From NCBI RefSeq assembly GCF_003597395.2, contig NC_133769.1, positions 43,211,943 through 43,275,942 on the forward strand: DNA of 64,000 nucleotides, written 5' to 3'. Position numbers and translations under genes: made by a program. Source of the DNA: Chelonoidis abingdonii (Eukaryota; Chordata; Testudines; Testudinidae). Every line of letters begins with the position of its first letter. Positions within the stretch are counted from its first letter, which is position 1. Positions 21,859 to 35,300 of this stretch are shown piece after piece. The notes under the pieces are model-generated. The model searched no databases. It saw only the letters and a list, made by a program, of their open reading frames with translations, and was not told the origin of the DNA.

Positions 21859-21977
21859 GGGTGACCAGATAGAAAGTGTGAACAATTGGGATGGGGGCAA
21901 GGGGTAATAGGCACCTATATAAGAAAAAGCCCTGAATATTGGGATTCTCCCTAGAAAATTGGGACATCTGGTCACTC
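21859..21977. mobile_element. 119-bp MITE flanked by TA
   Basis: The ends GGGTGACCAGAT and ATCTGGTCACTC are inverted repeats matching at 11 of 12 positions. TA follows and precedes them at 21857-21858 and 21978-21979, which suggests a TA-target element (Tc1/mariner type). I recognise the sequence as a common sauropsid short interspersed DNA element. No coding capacity. Confidence 0.65.
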
Positions 21978-22589
21978 TACCTCATCTCCAGTGAAGCTCA
22001 TTTTGGTAAGAGATATAATTGAGTCATTAATGCATAGAGCTCACATTAAATAGCTGCTAGGAAGGCATAATGATAATTAGAAATGAAAGGATTCTTAGTG
22101 GAACTTACATAGTGAGGATAACCAGAAGGAGGTATACGTTTTACAGAAGTTTAGACATACTTACATTCATTTAGATTCAACTCTGTATTTGGCCCACAGC
22201 ATTAAATTTCCTATATATCTCAATAATACAACCCTAAATCATATTCTTTACAGAGAGTATCCAGTCTGTCATATATCCAGGATGGAACACTGCAGTGCAA
22301 ACAATCAATCACATTTTATTAACACAGTCCCACCAGTGGCTGCTCATAGTTGCAGGGTATTGCACTAAACTCTGTCCTGAGCAAACCACTGGAAGTGAAG
22401 AAGCCCTGGTTCATTCCATTAGTGTGATGTATTGAACAATTACAGTACAGTTGGGGTGTGATGAATCACCTACTCTGTTCCACTGAGACCTAGAATGAGG
22501 GATTGATGACAAGGGAGGGCAGGCAGTGTGGCAGTCACTTCCCTTTCCCTAGCTGATCCTTCCCACCTGATTTTTGAGTAGTAAGACAG

Positions 22590-22812
22590 GATTGTCCCCT
22601 GGTTAGGGTGCTGCTCCCTGACTTGGGAAATCTGGATTGAGTTCCCTGGTCTGCTACAGACTTCCTTTGTGACCTGGGATAAATCCCTTAGTTTCTCTGT
22701 CCCTCAGTCCCCAATTTGTAAAATGGAGACAATATCTCTTCCTTAGCGCACTGGGATATTGTGAGGATAAACACATTAGAAATTGGGAGGTGCTCAGATG
22801 CCTTGGTAATGT
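22590..22812 (+). mobile_element. MIR SINE, near full length
   Basis: A tRNA-like head (GGTTAGGGTGCTGC, then GATTGAGTTCCCTGG) leads to the conserved core (TTTGTGACCTGGGATAAATC, CTCAGTCCCCAATTTGTAAA, ATGGAGACAATA) and the 3' section (ATTGTGAGGATAAA). It is diverged but complete in order. Confidence 0.8.
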
Positions 22813-24590
22813 GTTGCCATATAAGTACCATGAACACACTTTCTTCTACTGCAGTCACGCTCTGTAGTAGTTTTGCTGCCTCAGGAGCCTTCCATCAGGC
22901 AATATATCTGTAGTGGCTGGACTAGATCCAAAGTGCCTCTCATCTAATCTATACAGTAAAGCACTGGGAAAAGGCAACAAAAAGTAAGAGGCACATAATA
23001 TAGGAATGTTATAGGCATTAAATAACGCAATCCAAAACGTCAAGAATGTATTTGTCAAATACGATGTGATGCTTTTTTTTTTCAAAAGCTGTGAGGCTAC
23101 CATTGTCAATTAATAGAATATATTTGGTAATGCAATTAAATAAAAAATGCAGTTATAATAAAGTAAATAGAGCCAGGTTAAAGATAGCTGTGTACGGCAA
23201 GACAACCTATTTCCTAGCTTGTTAATTCCTTGAGCTAGGATTTTGCCTTTATTTTCCCTGTTCAGGGCCATGCACATCTGTGGCACTTTGTACAAATCCT
23301 GTAAGATTCCTATGTCAAATTATGCTTTTTCTAATTCTTCAGATCATATGGCCCTTGCTTGATTGTGAAGCAAGGAGACTGAAGCATCTCAACCCAGAAT
23401 GCCTCTGCAGCATTGGCTGTCTCATGCCTTCCCAGTTCTGGTTTATTTCTTACTGCTCCAACTCTTTTCTCCAATCTTGTACTGGGCTCTACAAATTATC
23501 TCCACCCTGCTCACCCAGTTCACTTACCCACTGGACTCTGATCCTTAAATCTACCTGTTGCTCAAGTTTTGGCATCATGCACCACCACTGAAGTGGGACT
23601 TTCCCATGACACAACCCCAGAACATGTTTTTCTTTAGACATACTTATTTTTTGTTGGTGTAACCCAAGAAAGTCTTGGAAATGTGCAGATCATAAGGCTT
23701 CACATGATTCTCTGCAGGTCTAGCACAAGATACATATTGTGTCATTCACAAAGCAGAAATTCTGCCAGAGTGACCAGAGCCAGCCACTGCTGCTGCCTCC
23801 AGAAAAGGCCCCCTGTTGAACTCCTGGGGCTCTTTAGGGGAAGCAGCAGGGGCAGACAGGGCTTATGCAGATCTAGGGAATCCCTTCTCTCTCCTGCATG
23901 TCACAGAGGTGTCTTCCCTGCGATTCAGGAGTGTGGGCTCCTCCCTGCAATAGCTGGTCTTAGTGGGATGCCCAGGGAGCTGCAGAGTGGAGCAAGTGCC
24001 AGGCTCAGGAGAGTGGACAAAGAAGGAAAGTAAGCAGTGTGGCTTCCTCAGTGTGCCTGTGGGGAATAGGGGATGGGTAGGAAGAGGAGTATTTTGGAAC
24101 CCATCTCTCTGTATGTGGACCTGAGAGTGCATTTAACAATGTGAGAGTGGTATCGGTGAAAATGTACCTTACTGGCTGTGGGGGTGGCCACCCTTATTGG
24201 ATGTAGCACATCCAGCATTTACTTCCTCTTTCGCAAGAATATTTCTCACACCACTTCTGAAAATTGGTAGGACCACCTGCCACTTGCAGCAATCTCCCCC
24301 TGATGTGGAGCCCTCTGTGTCTGAGCAAAGTTAAACCTGGTTGATGTTTAAAAGCTTTGCTGCCATAGCTCTGTGGATTAGGAATGCAGGGGAAAATCTA
24401 ATCCATCTGATCACATCCAATCAACCACAGCTATGCCAGCATAAATCCCAGTGTTGACAGGTAAAACAAGGAACTGGTATTAGCCTATAGCAGCTAAAGA
24501 ATGCTTTTGCCAGTATAAGTTGTATCTATACTAGGAGAGTTTGCTGATATAGATCTACCAGTACAGCTATATGGCAAACCTTAGGCAAGG
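22813..24590. other. No recognised gene or clear repeat
   Basis: Open frames at 23280-23591 and 23683-24033 are long for chance in AT-rich DNA but show no domain or codon pattern I recognise. I see nothing else that can be supported. Confidence 0.45.
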
Positions 24591-24598
24591 TCTTAGAC

Positions 24599-25328
24599 CA
24601 GTGGTCCCCAGCCTTTTGTGGCCAGTAGCACATTCATGTGTTTCAGAAGAGTGTGGCGGGCGACAACAATCACTCACATACAGGGCCAGCTCCAAGCAAT
24701 CAGTGAGCAAGCATGTGCCTGGGGCAGCACATGCTACGGGCAGCATTCCGTTCATTCTGCAGAGTTGGAGCAGTACATCCTTTTTTTTGTTTGTTTTTGT
24801 TTTTTGGGGATTGCGTTTTTTTTGGTGCCAGTTCTGGGCAGTGCAGAGAGAAGCCGGAGAGAGCTGGGAGGACAGAGAACACTGGCACCCGCAGCCTGCA
24901 GCCCTGGAGTACTCTGTCCCCAGCAGGTGCGGGCCCTGGCTTCACTCCCTGCTGGTCACTAGGCGGGTCCGCACCTGCCGGGCACAGAGAACACCGGCAC
25001 CGCAGCCTGCAGCCCACAGCCCCGGAGTTCTCTATCTCCAGCAGGCGCAGGCCACAGCTTCTCTTCAGCTTAAACTGCAGCCCCTCTCTGCCAGGGACCA
25101 AGAACACCAGTGCCTGCAATCTGCAGCCCGGAGAAGCCGGAGAGAAGCCGTGGCCCCGCACCTGCCAGGGGCAGAGAACACTGGCACCCACAGCCTGCAG
25201 CCCCGGAGTACTCTGTCCCCCGCAGGCACGGGGCCGTGGCTTCTCTCCCCTGCTGGGCACTAGGCGGGAACATATAAATGCCCTGAAGAGCGCCATGGCG
25301 TCCGCGAGCACTGCACTGGGGACAACTG
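24599..25328. mobile_element. 730-bp non-autonomous hAT-type transposon with internal minisatellite
   Basis: The ends CAGTGGTCCCCAGCC and CACTGGGGACAACTG are inverted repeats matching at 12 of 15 positions and have the CAGTGGTCCCC form of hAT termini. An 8-bp target duplication with one mismatch flanks them: TCTTAGAC at 24591-24598 and CCTTAGAC at 25329-25336. 24880-25270 holds three to four degenerate copies of a GC-rich unit of roughly 120 bases. Long overlapping frames on both strands (24571-25579) arise from this repeat and are not genes. Confidence 0.78.
24880..25270. repeat. GC-rich minisatellite inside the hAT element
   Basis: The words GCAGAGAACAC, GGCACC, CAGCCTGCAGCC, GGAGTACTCTGTCC and CTAGGCGGG recur in the same order three to four times with substitutions and small indels. 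Confidence 0.7.
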
Positions 25329-25817
25329 CCTTAGACTTTCCCTCCCATCTGATGAATTCCCAATTGCTACATCTCAGATTGCTTTGGCACCTTAAAGCCA
25401 TTTTCAGATCAATTTACACTGAAGTACAACATGCCCCACTTTCTACATTACAGTTAAGTTTAACCCACAGGTTCTTTAACGCTTGTGTATGGTATTTTAG
25501 AATTAGGTCCATATGGCTCGCGAAGCTTGAAAATGCAATAGTAACACTGAAGCAGGAAATCATTTTATTTGAACTTTAGACTGGAGGTCTTTTGCCCTGT
25601 TTATGTCTGCTACATGTCATCTGACAGTAAAGGAAGTGTGTCTTTACTGGATTTGATGAAGCACCTATTTTCCTGTCCTCCTGGAGTCCCAACCACTTAG
25701 CTATTTTCAATCAGAATGAGTAGCTGAAGATGATTTAGATTTAGAACTCATTTCCTCCTGGGCTTTAGAATAATTTTTGGATGTTTGTTTTGGAGTTTGA
25801 TTACCATGTATAACTGC

Positions 25818-25950
25818 TGAGGCCTTTATCTTGCAAATGCTTACACACATACTTGATTTACACACGTAAATGATTCTATTAAAGTAATGGGACTATTCAG
25901 GTACTTAAAGTTAATTGCCTATATAAATGTTTGCATGACTGGGGCCTTAG
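25818..25950. mobile_element. Palindromic MITE-like relic
   Basis: The left end GAGGCCTTTATCTTGCAAATG and right end TTTGCATGACTGGGGCCTTA are imperfect inverted repeats, and the interior is also self-complementary (TTAAAGTAATGGGACTATT region). It resembles an old palindromic element common in amniotes; diverged. Confidence 0.45.
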
Positions 25951-28389
25951 TGACCTTTTCTTTCCCTCTACTTCTGGTTGTGTGGCCATGTTTCATATGT
26001 TTGGCCAAACTGGTAAAAAGTCCTTTTTTTAAAAAACAAACAAACATATGTTAGCACTCCAATTCATTCATCAAATCTAACACATGTGGTGGTTCTAATA
26101 AACATGAATGGGCAAGAACCTGTGCTTAGTTTCATTAATATTATTAAAGCAGCAATGAGGCACCCTCTGTTCAAAATAAATTAGTGGTGTCCAGACAATT
26201 GAAGGCTCTGACTGCAAATACCTTAATGCTTTTAATATACTTTTTTAATATAAAATTTCTCCTGAGTTAAGTTTGACACTTAGATTCACTGATACCTGAT
26301 ATAAATATATTATGTACCTGATTTTAGTATATTAAAAAATGGCTCTATTCCTCAGATTTTTTTTTTTGAAGTGGGTGACTCTGAAAACATTTCCCTGCTT
26401 CTCTGTATTTCAGTAGATGCAATTAAATTGTTTATAAACAAAGTCCTTGGTATGAGAGCACCTGAAGAAATGATATTCCTACACCAAACATTCGAACAGG
26501 AAGATGCTAATTGTTTCACAGCATAGTTTACACATGAATATGCATTACACTCAAATATGTATTGTCTAAGTATGTCTCATTGCCTGCTTATTGGAATCCG
26601 AGACAGAATGTTGGTCACCATGTTCCAGTTAAATATTTGACTTTAGAGGATCCAGAGAATGACCTCATTTATAAAGAAAGAGATCAAGAGTAAATCTTCG
26701 CAGCTTTTAACTTCACCGTAAATACTCATTTATCTTTATATATTTGGAGAAACTGGCTATCAGTCATGGCTCACTGGCAAAGTGGACTAAATTCTGCAGT
26801 CTCCACCCCAAGAGTCATAGCATTTGGCCTAGAATTATTAGAATGCAAGATGCAGCCCACAAGATTGTCTATCATGAACTATAAATTCTGAGTGTCATAA
26901 CCGCAACATTCTCATTGTATTTTTTAAATTATTTTTAGGGTTTAATTTAGCCATATTAGGTCAATCCAGACTAAAAACTTTAAAAAATATTTTATTCATA
27001 ATAAAACTTCTATTAGTATATTACTTAGCATTTACAGCACATTACTGTTTGACTTTATATGTACTTTATAAGCAATGGCCCTGATTCAGAGGCGATGTTT
27101 ATTGTGGTATATTTGTAAGAAAATGAGTGCATGTGGAAAGGTAGTGTGACTTCCATCAATTTGGCATTCTGTGAGTGTGCAAAACCCATGAAAGAATGGA
27201 ACAAATTAAGAAGGAAGGTATAAATTATAGCAGTCCCCTGCCCCAATACACACTCTTCAGGTAGAGAGTATGTCATCTGTGTTTTTAACATCTTCATATT
27301 GTTATCTTCCAGTCCATTGTCAGAACTGGTCATGCGGAATGACCTAATTCCAACAACTGGAACTGCTGAGAGATTTTTAAAACATAACTGTTTAGATATA
27401 TGATCACCTGCCTTTTAGTACTGTACTGTATTAGGTAAGGATATCCTAATGCCTGTCAAACTGCATTGTTGTGCCAGGTGAAGCCTAACAAATAACGATC
27501 ATCTTGCTTTTCTTCCAGTTTCTCAATCTAAAACATTATAGGTAAATAGTACATTCAACTATACCCAGTATAGACTGATAACTTACGTTTAACTAAGGGT
27601 TGGTATGTGAAGTACAAACTACTCAGCTTTCATCCTGGCAGTTTATATAAACACAAACTGTCTATTAACAGATTTCCATTACAGTGGGGCAGAGCTTGCT
27701 TTTTATATAGCTCCATATCATTCAAGAACTTCTGGTAAAAAAAAATTGAAAACTGTCAATTACCAAATTGGTGTAGACCCTTTAAGATTCCTAACTGATC
27801 TTCCTCAGCTGTGCTAACACACAAAATTTCTCAGGGTAAGTTACAGCCTAACTACCCTACTGAGAGATGCCAAATTAGTCACTCCCCAGAATCTTGTCTA
27901 AAAAGAAAATATATAACACTAATTCAGGATTGATGAGCATGGCCGCAGAGATCATGAACCTGGGCATATAGGGCTCTCATTTAACTGTTCCCACTCTACA
28001 GTTCACTACTATCTAACTGAACTGCAGAGGCTATGAAACCTGAAGTTACATCAGGGTCCTGGTCCTGACTGGAGGAACACCATGAACTCTGACTGGTCAG
28101 GGCTTCCTTTTTAAACTCAAAGAGCAGCACAGGAACTTGTTTGCACAACCGAACTCTATGACTACATTGCATGCTGTCTTCCTGACTGGTTCCTGATCCT
28201 TGCCCCCTTGTCTCTGACTCCAACCATTGACTAGACTCTCTGACTCTGACTGCTGAACACAGCAACCAACTTCTCATCCCTGACATTGCTCCTCATTACC
28301 TTGTTAATGCTAAAACATACCAGCATCCAAGTAATGCATTATACCATCTCAGCTTCCTAGGATAATCTATCCCATTCAGCTGGATGATT
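25951..28389. other. AT-rich flank without recognised gene
   Basis: Very AT-rich, with no domain in the open frames at 27055-27333 and 27996-28286. Nothing else visible. Confidence 0.5.
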
Positions 28390-28835
28390 ACCTGGCTTAA
28401 GTAATGCATGCTTTCATCACCTCCCAGATAGACTACAGCAATGCTATCTATCTGGGCGTGATGGGTCAATCCTGGGAAATGCTAACTAGTACAGAACACA
28501 GCACCACCTCTCCTGAGCAACACAGGTTACATCAAACACAGCAAATCTGCCTTATACTCATTACTCTGGGTCTTTGTGGAATATCATGTAAAATTCATAA
28601 CTTCAATTCTTATTAAGAATACTTAGTGGTGTGGGCTCAGGATACCTAAAAGTTTGTTGCAAGCTCTGTAACAGTACTATAAGTGACAGCTCTATTCCTA
28701 CAGCACAATAGAGCTGGCTCCTGCCAGAGTAAAGATCATCATCTGTGAAGGAGACAGAGCTTCCTCAGGGCTTGTTGAAGACTGAAGATTTAAAAATTAC
28801 CAGAAAGCTCACTACTTTCCACTCCAAGTGCAAGG
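28390..28835 (+). mobile_element. L2 LINE ORF2 fragment
   Basis: ITSQIDYSNAIYLGV at about 28413-28457 matches the conserved region downstream of the RT in L2/CR1-type LINE proteins. The downstream pieces, in other frames, contain CKIHNF and a GDRASS-like word in the order found in L2. Stops and frameshifts show an old copy. Confidence 0.6.
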
Positions 28836-30489
28836 TACACCTCTAACTTGACCTTCAGTAATAAAACTCCATAGCCCAGCAGACCTGACACAGCAATTCT
28901 ATTTTAAAAAAATACAGTTTTCCTCTTGGAGGGAGAAAGGGACAAAGAGTACACACTATGAATTCTAGTTATGTTGCTTAATGTACTTCTGGAAGGTGCT
29001 GAGATATCATGGTAATGGGCATATTATAAGAACCAGAATAGAATAGAATAGAATAGCTGACTTCTTCTGGCTCAGTCAAGCAATGAACGGCAGAGAAACA
29101 CTTAATCTAGCTACCCTTTACTGTACAGAGTTGGATCTTTTAGAAGAAACTCATGTTGGATCAAATTCCTTCCTCTTCAAGTTTCATCGGGTTCCTTCAG
29201 TATGTGCTAAATTAAGACCATGTTCAAGGTATCTGCAAAAATATGCTGGCCCTAACTAGAGTGTCTCTCTTCTGAGATATATGCCTTTATATACCTGCAG
29301 CTGTAATAGGGGCCAGCTGGTATATTTCCTGTTTTCCTTCAGCCCTATCTTCCTTCCTTGCCAGATTGCATGCACCATAAAGGTGTGATTGTAATATATA
29401 CATCTGTGCAATGCTACGAAATAATTTTTTTTATAGAAGATGACTAGTGTAGCATTATTTCTATATACTACAACTGACTAGTTTGAAAAGTTCAACATTT
29501 TCTCAGAACAAAGAAACAGAATACTTAGTAGAAGATGTAGAAAATCAGCATCTACAAACACATATAGAGTGACAGTAAGTGATGTACATTGCTGGAGAAA
29601 AATCCTAAGGCAAATTATGTGAGTGTTTTTATATCTTCTTTTTATTGGAGCATGTAAAGATTATTAATGCATAGGTTATATAGACAATGATCTATGGTAT
29701 CCCCTTTGTTATAAAACATCCAAAGCTCTTCAACTGTGTTTTTATGGAGTGTCAGTCTATGAATATAATTCATTAATGTTCATTCTCAGTATTAACAACA
29801 ATAGATTCCTTGCTCTAGTTTTCTGTTTTATATAAGGGCCCAGATTCTGATCTCAGTTACAGGATATAAATCTAGAATCACTTCTTTGAAATGTAATATA
29901 CCCTGGAATACTTTAGAACCAAGATCTGGCCCAAGGAATATAAGAAATTATATGAACATAAATTAAAGCAGATGCCCACGTTGGACTAGCAGGTACTGAC
30001 TATGGCAACTACCATAATGTGCTACTGCATATCCCCAAAACTCTGATTTATAGTTGAATTCCTCTGCAGAATTAGCAGGCAGCTAAGTCCAAGTAGAGAT
30101 GTTGGCATGAGGCATTTCAAAGGGGCCTCTCTTGGAAAATTTTGAAATGCCAGGTACAACTTCCTGTATTTTAGAAAACTTTAGAACATTTCAAATCACA
30201 GAGCTATGACTTAAAGCCATCATGACTTTTAAAGCCAATTCTGTGGGGAACCATGATGCAGCAGGAGCCCTAGGAGGCACTCAGGTTGAATCAGCCAGAA
30301 TATCTTCTGGGGAATATGTGTCAGTTCAATGGCTCTTCCACCCTGGGGAAGGCTATAGTGAACATTCCTTTCCATGTTTGTCTGGCTATGCTGAGCAGAA
30401 CACCTTGCTTTTGAGGCAGCTCCCTTCATGCTTAGGGCTTGCTATTTTTAGTTACATTGTAGCTGCTTTTATGATTATCAAAAACAACA
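28836..30489. other. AT-rich flank with minor repeats
   Basis: A short (GAATA)n array lies at 29035-29056. 29838-29933 has GGGCCCAGATTCTGATCT at its left and AGATCTGGCCC at its right, an imperfect palindrome that may be an old MITE. The open frame at 30222-30506 has no recognised domain. Confidence 0.45.
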
Positions 30490-30628
30490 GTGTATTTAGA
30501 TTGTAAACTCACTGGAGGCAGGGATTGTCTACTCCTCTGCTTGTACAGTGCCGAGCATAATGAGGCCCTATTCTTGGTTGGCCCTTGGGCCCTACTATAA
30601 TCAACAAGATTAAAAATAATAATAATAA
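30490..30628 (+). mobile_element. L2-type LINE 3' end
   Basis: GATTGTAAACTCACTGGAGG, CAGGGATTGTCT, TTGTACAGTGCCGAGCA and a terminal (AAT)n run match the usual order of an L2-family 3' end in amniotes. Confidence 0.6.
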
Positions 30629-30775
30629 TTACACCTGGTGTTTACCTGGAAGTTGGCACTAACACATCTCAACAGTGTGGCAAGTTTAAGTTGTGTAGGA
30701 TGAGGAACAAACATACTTAAACCCAGCAAAACCATAAGGTCTCCAATTTAAGTAATACATGGAGATATACCTATC

Positions 30776-30938
30776 TCATAGAACTGGAAGGGACCCCAAA
30801 AGGTCATTGTGTCCGCCCTAATCACTAACAGGACCAAGTACGAATTTTGCCCTAGATCCCTGGTGGCCCTCTCAAGGACTGAAAACTCATAATCGCTGAG
30901 TTTAGTAAGACCAAATGCTCAAGACCACTGAGCTATTA
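30776..30938 (-). mobile_element. tRNA-derived SINE with CR1-type tail
   Basis: On the minus strand it begins with a tRNA-like head: TAGCTCAGTGG (A box, about 30925-30935) and a degraded B box near 30878-30894. A CR1-like tail then ends GGTCCCTTCCAGTTCTATGA. This architecture is that of the Cry-type SINEs described from turtles. The copy is diverged by several substitutions. Confidence 0.65.
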
Positions 30939-31264
30939 TACAAAGCTTTCCTAGCCTGCTTCATTTGCCTGCATCTCAAGCCCTTCTCCTCATTACAGCA
31001 CCTCCCAGTCCTTTAAACACCCTCCCACATAGGCAAAAACTCAGCTTACCCCTAGTCTTTGCTGATTAACTAGATAACTTTGGCATCTGATCCAGTATGG
31101 CAATGTCTATGATCCCCATGCATTTGGCTACCTTCCAATTAGAGGCACTGAGTTGCTGCTACTGCAGTCTCAACAGTGGCAATGAATCATGGAAGCGATG
31201 CTGACAAGCTGTTGATCTGTCCCCACTGTTGGCCCACCTCCTTTCCCCTGTTGTTCAACTTAGG

Positions 31265-32330
31265 CTGTGCCATACCTGTGATGGGGTGTCCACCTGACAC
31301 GAGGCATGAAGGGGATTAAGGTGGCCTAAGTGGACCAATTAGGGCTGCCGCAGCTAACAATTAGAGGAGGAGCAGAGAGCAGGGATTAATTAGATAGGCT
31401 CAAGTTGCTGCAGGAACAGGTAGGTTGTTACAGCCCAGGAGCTGAGAGCAAGAAAGGAAAGGTGCAAGGGGAGCAGTCTCAGTCACTGCTCAAAAGAAGG
31501 GAGGTGTGGTTGGGGGTATAGAGGCAAGTAGACCACGTTACTCCCTGAAATCTATATAGACAAGCAGATTTAAAACAACAAAAATGTATTTTTTCACACA
31601 ACACACCAATCATCTGGGGAAACTTTTTGCCAGGGGATGTTGATGAGAGGCCAGACTACAACAGGGTTAAAAAAGAATAAGATAAATTCATGGAGGATAC
31701 GGTCCATCAATGCAAGGAATGGTGTCCTAACGCTCTGTTTGAGCCAGAGCTGAGTGGACAACAGAGATGGATCATTGATAATTACCTGTTCTGTTTATTC
31801 CCTCTGGGCACTGCATTGGCCACTGTTGGAATACAGGATACTGGGCAAGATGAACCTTTGGTCTGACCCAGTATGGCTGCTCTTATGTTCTTATCACTTG
31901 GAGGAGGGAGTTGTGAGACTGGCAAACCAAGAGAGGTTGGAAAGCCAGAAAGGCTTAAGGGAAAAGTAGTAAGGCATAGGCTAGTGAAGACCTAGGCTGA
32001 TGAAGAGAGGGGCCCCTGAGCTAGAACCCAGAATAGAGAATGGGCCCAGTTTCCCCTGCCAGACAATGGGGAAGTGGCACCAACCAGGGAATGGAGAATA
32101 GATTGTCTGAGACAGCTTGTCCCAAAAGACTTTGGTATCCTGGAAAGGAAGGACCATAGTGACCTGTCTGAAAGAGGAGGCTGGAGGTCCCGGAGTGAGA
32201 GGGACTGAAGGGTGAGAAAGAATGAACAGGGGAGAGACCACCAGAGGATGATGCAGCCCCTGAGTGGAGCTAATCCCCAAGTGTGTCCATAAGGCGGTAC
32301 CCCTAGTGGTGCCAATACCCTATTATTGTG
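31265..32330. other. Unclassified GC-richer repeat interrupted by a CR1 tail
   Basis: 31265-31545 and 31900-32330 are purine-rich and unlike the surrounding AT-rich DNA, and may be halves of one dispersed, perhaps LTR-type, repeat. No boundary motif or target duplication was found. Open frames here lack domains. Confidence 0.3.
31575..31896 (+). mobile_element. CR1-type LINE 3' end
   Basis: TTTTTGCCAGGGGATGTTG, ATAAATTCATGGAGGATACG and GTCTGACCCAGTATGGCTGC, ending CTTATGTTCTTATC, are in the order of a common sauropsid CR1/L3-type 3' terminus. No open frame remains. Confidence 0.75.
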
Positions 32331-35300
32331 CATCTGTCTAAAATTATTTCTATAACTACTTACTTTCTTTCCTCCTCATCCTGACCTAACTGTTTTGTCA
32401 CTATAAACTCTCCCAGGCAGGGACCCTCTGCATTTGCATTTACTGTAAGGTACCCTCCACAATTCGGGGTACTATTAAATGATAGCAACAGTAAATATAG
32501 AAATTGTCCTCCATATACAGATATGGGTGAGACGATCCAATCCAATAAAATGTGGCTGTGGACTGAGCAAACAGTTGCTTTAAGGAAAGTACAGCTCCAG
32601 AAACCTTAACTGGTAGAGCAGTAGAAAAAACTTTCACCAGCAACAAACTGGGGGAATTTTTTCAATAGAAAATGAAAAACACAAATCAATTTTGTTCTAA
32701 ATTAGCCAGAAATACTTTTTGCCAGTGAAAAATATTGTTGGTTTATTATTATGCATGTGTCTCTTTTTCAAGCAATAAAATTCAGCCCATGGTGCAAGTA
32801 GATATGAAGGTCAATATACCACTGGCTTTGTACATGGGTCTCAATCCATATTACCAATGGGACCACTAGCACTCAAAACTGGGCAGGAAAGAGAGGTCTG
32901 ATTTCAAGAAGAATCTGGACAATAGAAAGCAAATAATTTTTTTAAAGGCTGAAAATCCTGTTTGCCTTAATTCATTATTAATTTAGTCTAACATATGTTT
33001 TGGTCACTCTGGAAGAAAAGGTGTGTAGAAGAACTGAGGAAGGGGAAAGTGTATGGAGAACCCAATCCTATTTCTTTATTTAAAAACAAAAAGGCATTTC
33101 TGCAATGAATCAGGTCATAAAATTGAGCCCAATGGATGTGATCCTGATTTAACATCAAGGGTAAATCATGCATATGTTTGGAGAGTATATTTAAATATTA
33201 GCACATGAGAAATTAAGGACATTAAAAACACTGCACCAAACTCAATATAACATGAACAGTTTTAAGTTACATAGTGCAAATGAGGAGAGATTACCTTCCC
33301 CTTGGGTGTTTAACCTGGTTTCAAAGATTTGGTACTTAGATCATCCAAACCGTTTCAGCTCCATATTTCTTGTTTTAAGATGCAGCACAACAGGAGGACA
33401 GGCTATTAGAGCTCACATGTTAGAGGAGTTATTTCCCTCTTTTGTCTAATATTTTTAAATGTAAAAGAAAGAACTCTTCATGAATCTGAATTTCACAATA
33501 GCTACTCCTCATCTCCCTCCTCTATTTTTTTTTTCAAATAAAAAAAGAGAGGAGGGGATGAGAAAGGAAACAGACATCCACATGACAAACTGTTGCCAGG
33601 AAGCCTGAGAAGGAAACCAACATTGCAGGTAGGGGATTTTTCCCCACCTCTCTAGACCAGAAGGACAATAGCAGTGTGATCTGGTGCTTACTTAGAAAAA
33701 AAGGCGATATTAACATGGCTCACATATGGAAACATTTACTGTATGAGGCCAGATGGAAAATAACTATGAAATATGTAGTACATCTGTACAGCATTGTTTT
33801 CCACTCATAATGCTCGGGGGGAGGAGAGGGAAGGGCAGGGAATATTGAAGAGACAAAAGTGCGCTTGGTGTAGAACACAGACCTAACCTCCTGTTCTAGA
33901 AGATCTTAAAGAAATAAACGGAATAGGCAAATTCCTCCAGGGTATACCCCACTGAATTTGATCCAGTTTTTGTCCATCAAACAGTAATACTCCAAGGTTA
34001 GGAATGTGTGGTGTGAAATATACATCTGAATTCACAACTTCCATGTTAAACAAACCACGATGTATATGTTACAGATGCTTGTTGGGTTTTTCATTTCAGA
34101 TAGATTTGTCACCCACCATCAAGAGATTCACATTTGTAGCTCTGTGAAAATGCCAAAGTCCATTAAATAGGCTGCACAAGCTATAAGGTGAACACTGTTA
34201 AAAGTGTTGCTCTTTGTTGTCCCCCTCACTCCCAGGAAAATCACCTGTGATGACAGAGCAAGCGTGCAGCTATAATCATCCTGTTCATCATCAGCCGTTC
34301 ATTCTGTCCATGGCAGCACAGCAGTCCCTTCCAATCCATGTTTACTAAACCCTGTCCACACTGAGTGACATTCACACTTCTGCAGAGGGCCAGTACAAGT
34401 ATTATGTAGCATTAAAGTCCCACCTAATCTATTTTATGCACTTACATGGCACTTAAGTTGTCTCTAGAAATTGTGCTTGGTCTACGCACAGGAATGAAAC
34501 TCACTCTAATTCATCCTAAAAAGCTCCCTTCCACCATGTCACCTTGAGAGAGGAGTAAAAACAACCAAACTAACCTTCCGACCATCCAAATCAAAACCAA
34601 AAAGCAACACAAGCATCAAGATGTTTATATGACTACACTGAATAAGCGTATTTATTATTGTAACTCCTTGTCCTACTTCCACCCTATTACTTGTTTACTG
34701 CCCTCATATGTTGCACTATGACTAAAATCTAAACTGTAAGATCTTTGAGGCCAACTTTCACCCATTATGAAAAGACAATACACACTCCTTTGATGCTGTA
34801 AAATGAAATTAAATCATAATAAACATAAGTCTCAAGGTTGTCAAGAACCTCTCCTGACCTAGGCATACCCATGTTCAGGGATGGCCTGTGCCTGCTGATG
34901 GGAGGAGGGGGCAGAGTGAGGGCAGCTGGCTTCAGCAGTGTTACTGAACATGCTCAGTCTGTGTGAGCATGCTTAGTAGAAGCCAAGCAGCAAATTGGTG
35001 GGGGCATGATCTTGCACACTCTCCCATGTGTCGCCCCTACTCATGTCCAGCAGATACCAGTTCCTTCATGTCTTAAGCCCTTTCCGCACAAGAGAATGAA
35101 ATACTGGCTTCGCTTAAGAATGTAATGGCAAAACTCCCTTTGACTTCAATAAAATCAGGATTTCATCCTCAATCTTTTGATCTTGATTCCACGGTGAAGG
35201 CCCAAACAAGCTCTAATTTAAGTAGGCAAAATCCCTCTATCCTGGAGCTGGAAGTTAGGATCACTCACTGATACCCGAACCGAACTGATTTGGGTTCTAC

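Noticed and set aside
24571..25579. Long overlapping open frames on both strands (up to 288 codons)
   Set aside because: They are by-products of the GC-rich minisatellite inside the hAT element. The unit repeats in the translation, and no domain or consistent coding strand exists.
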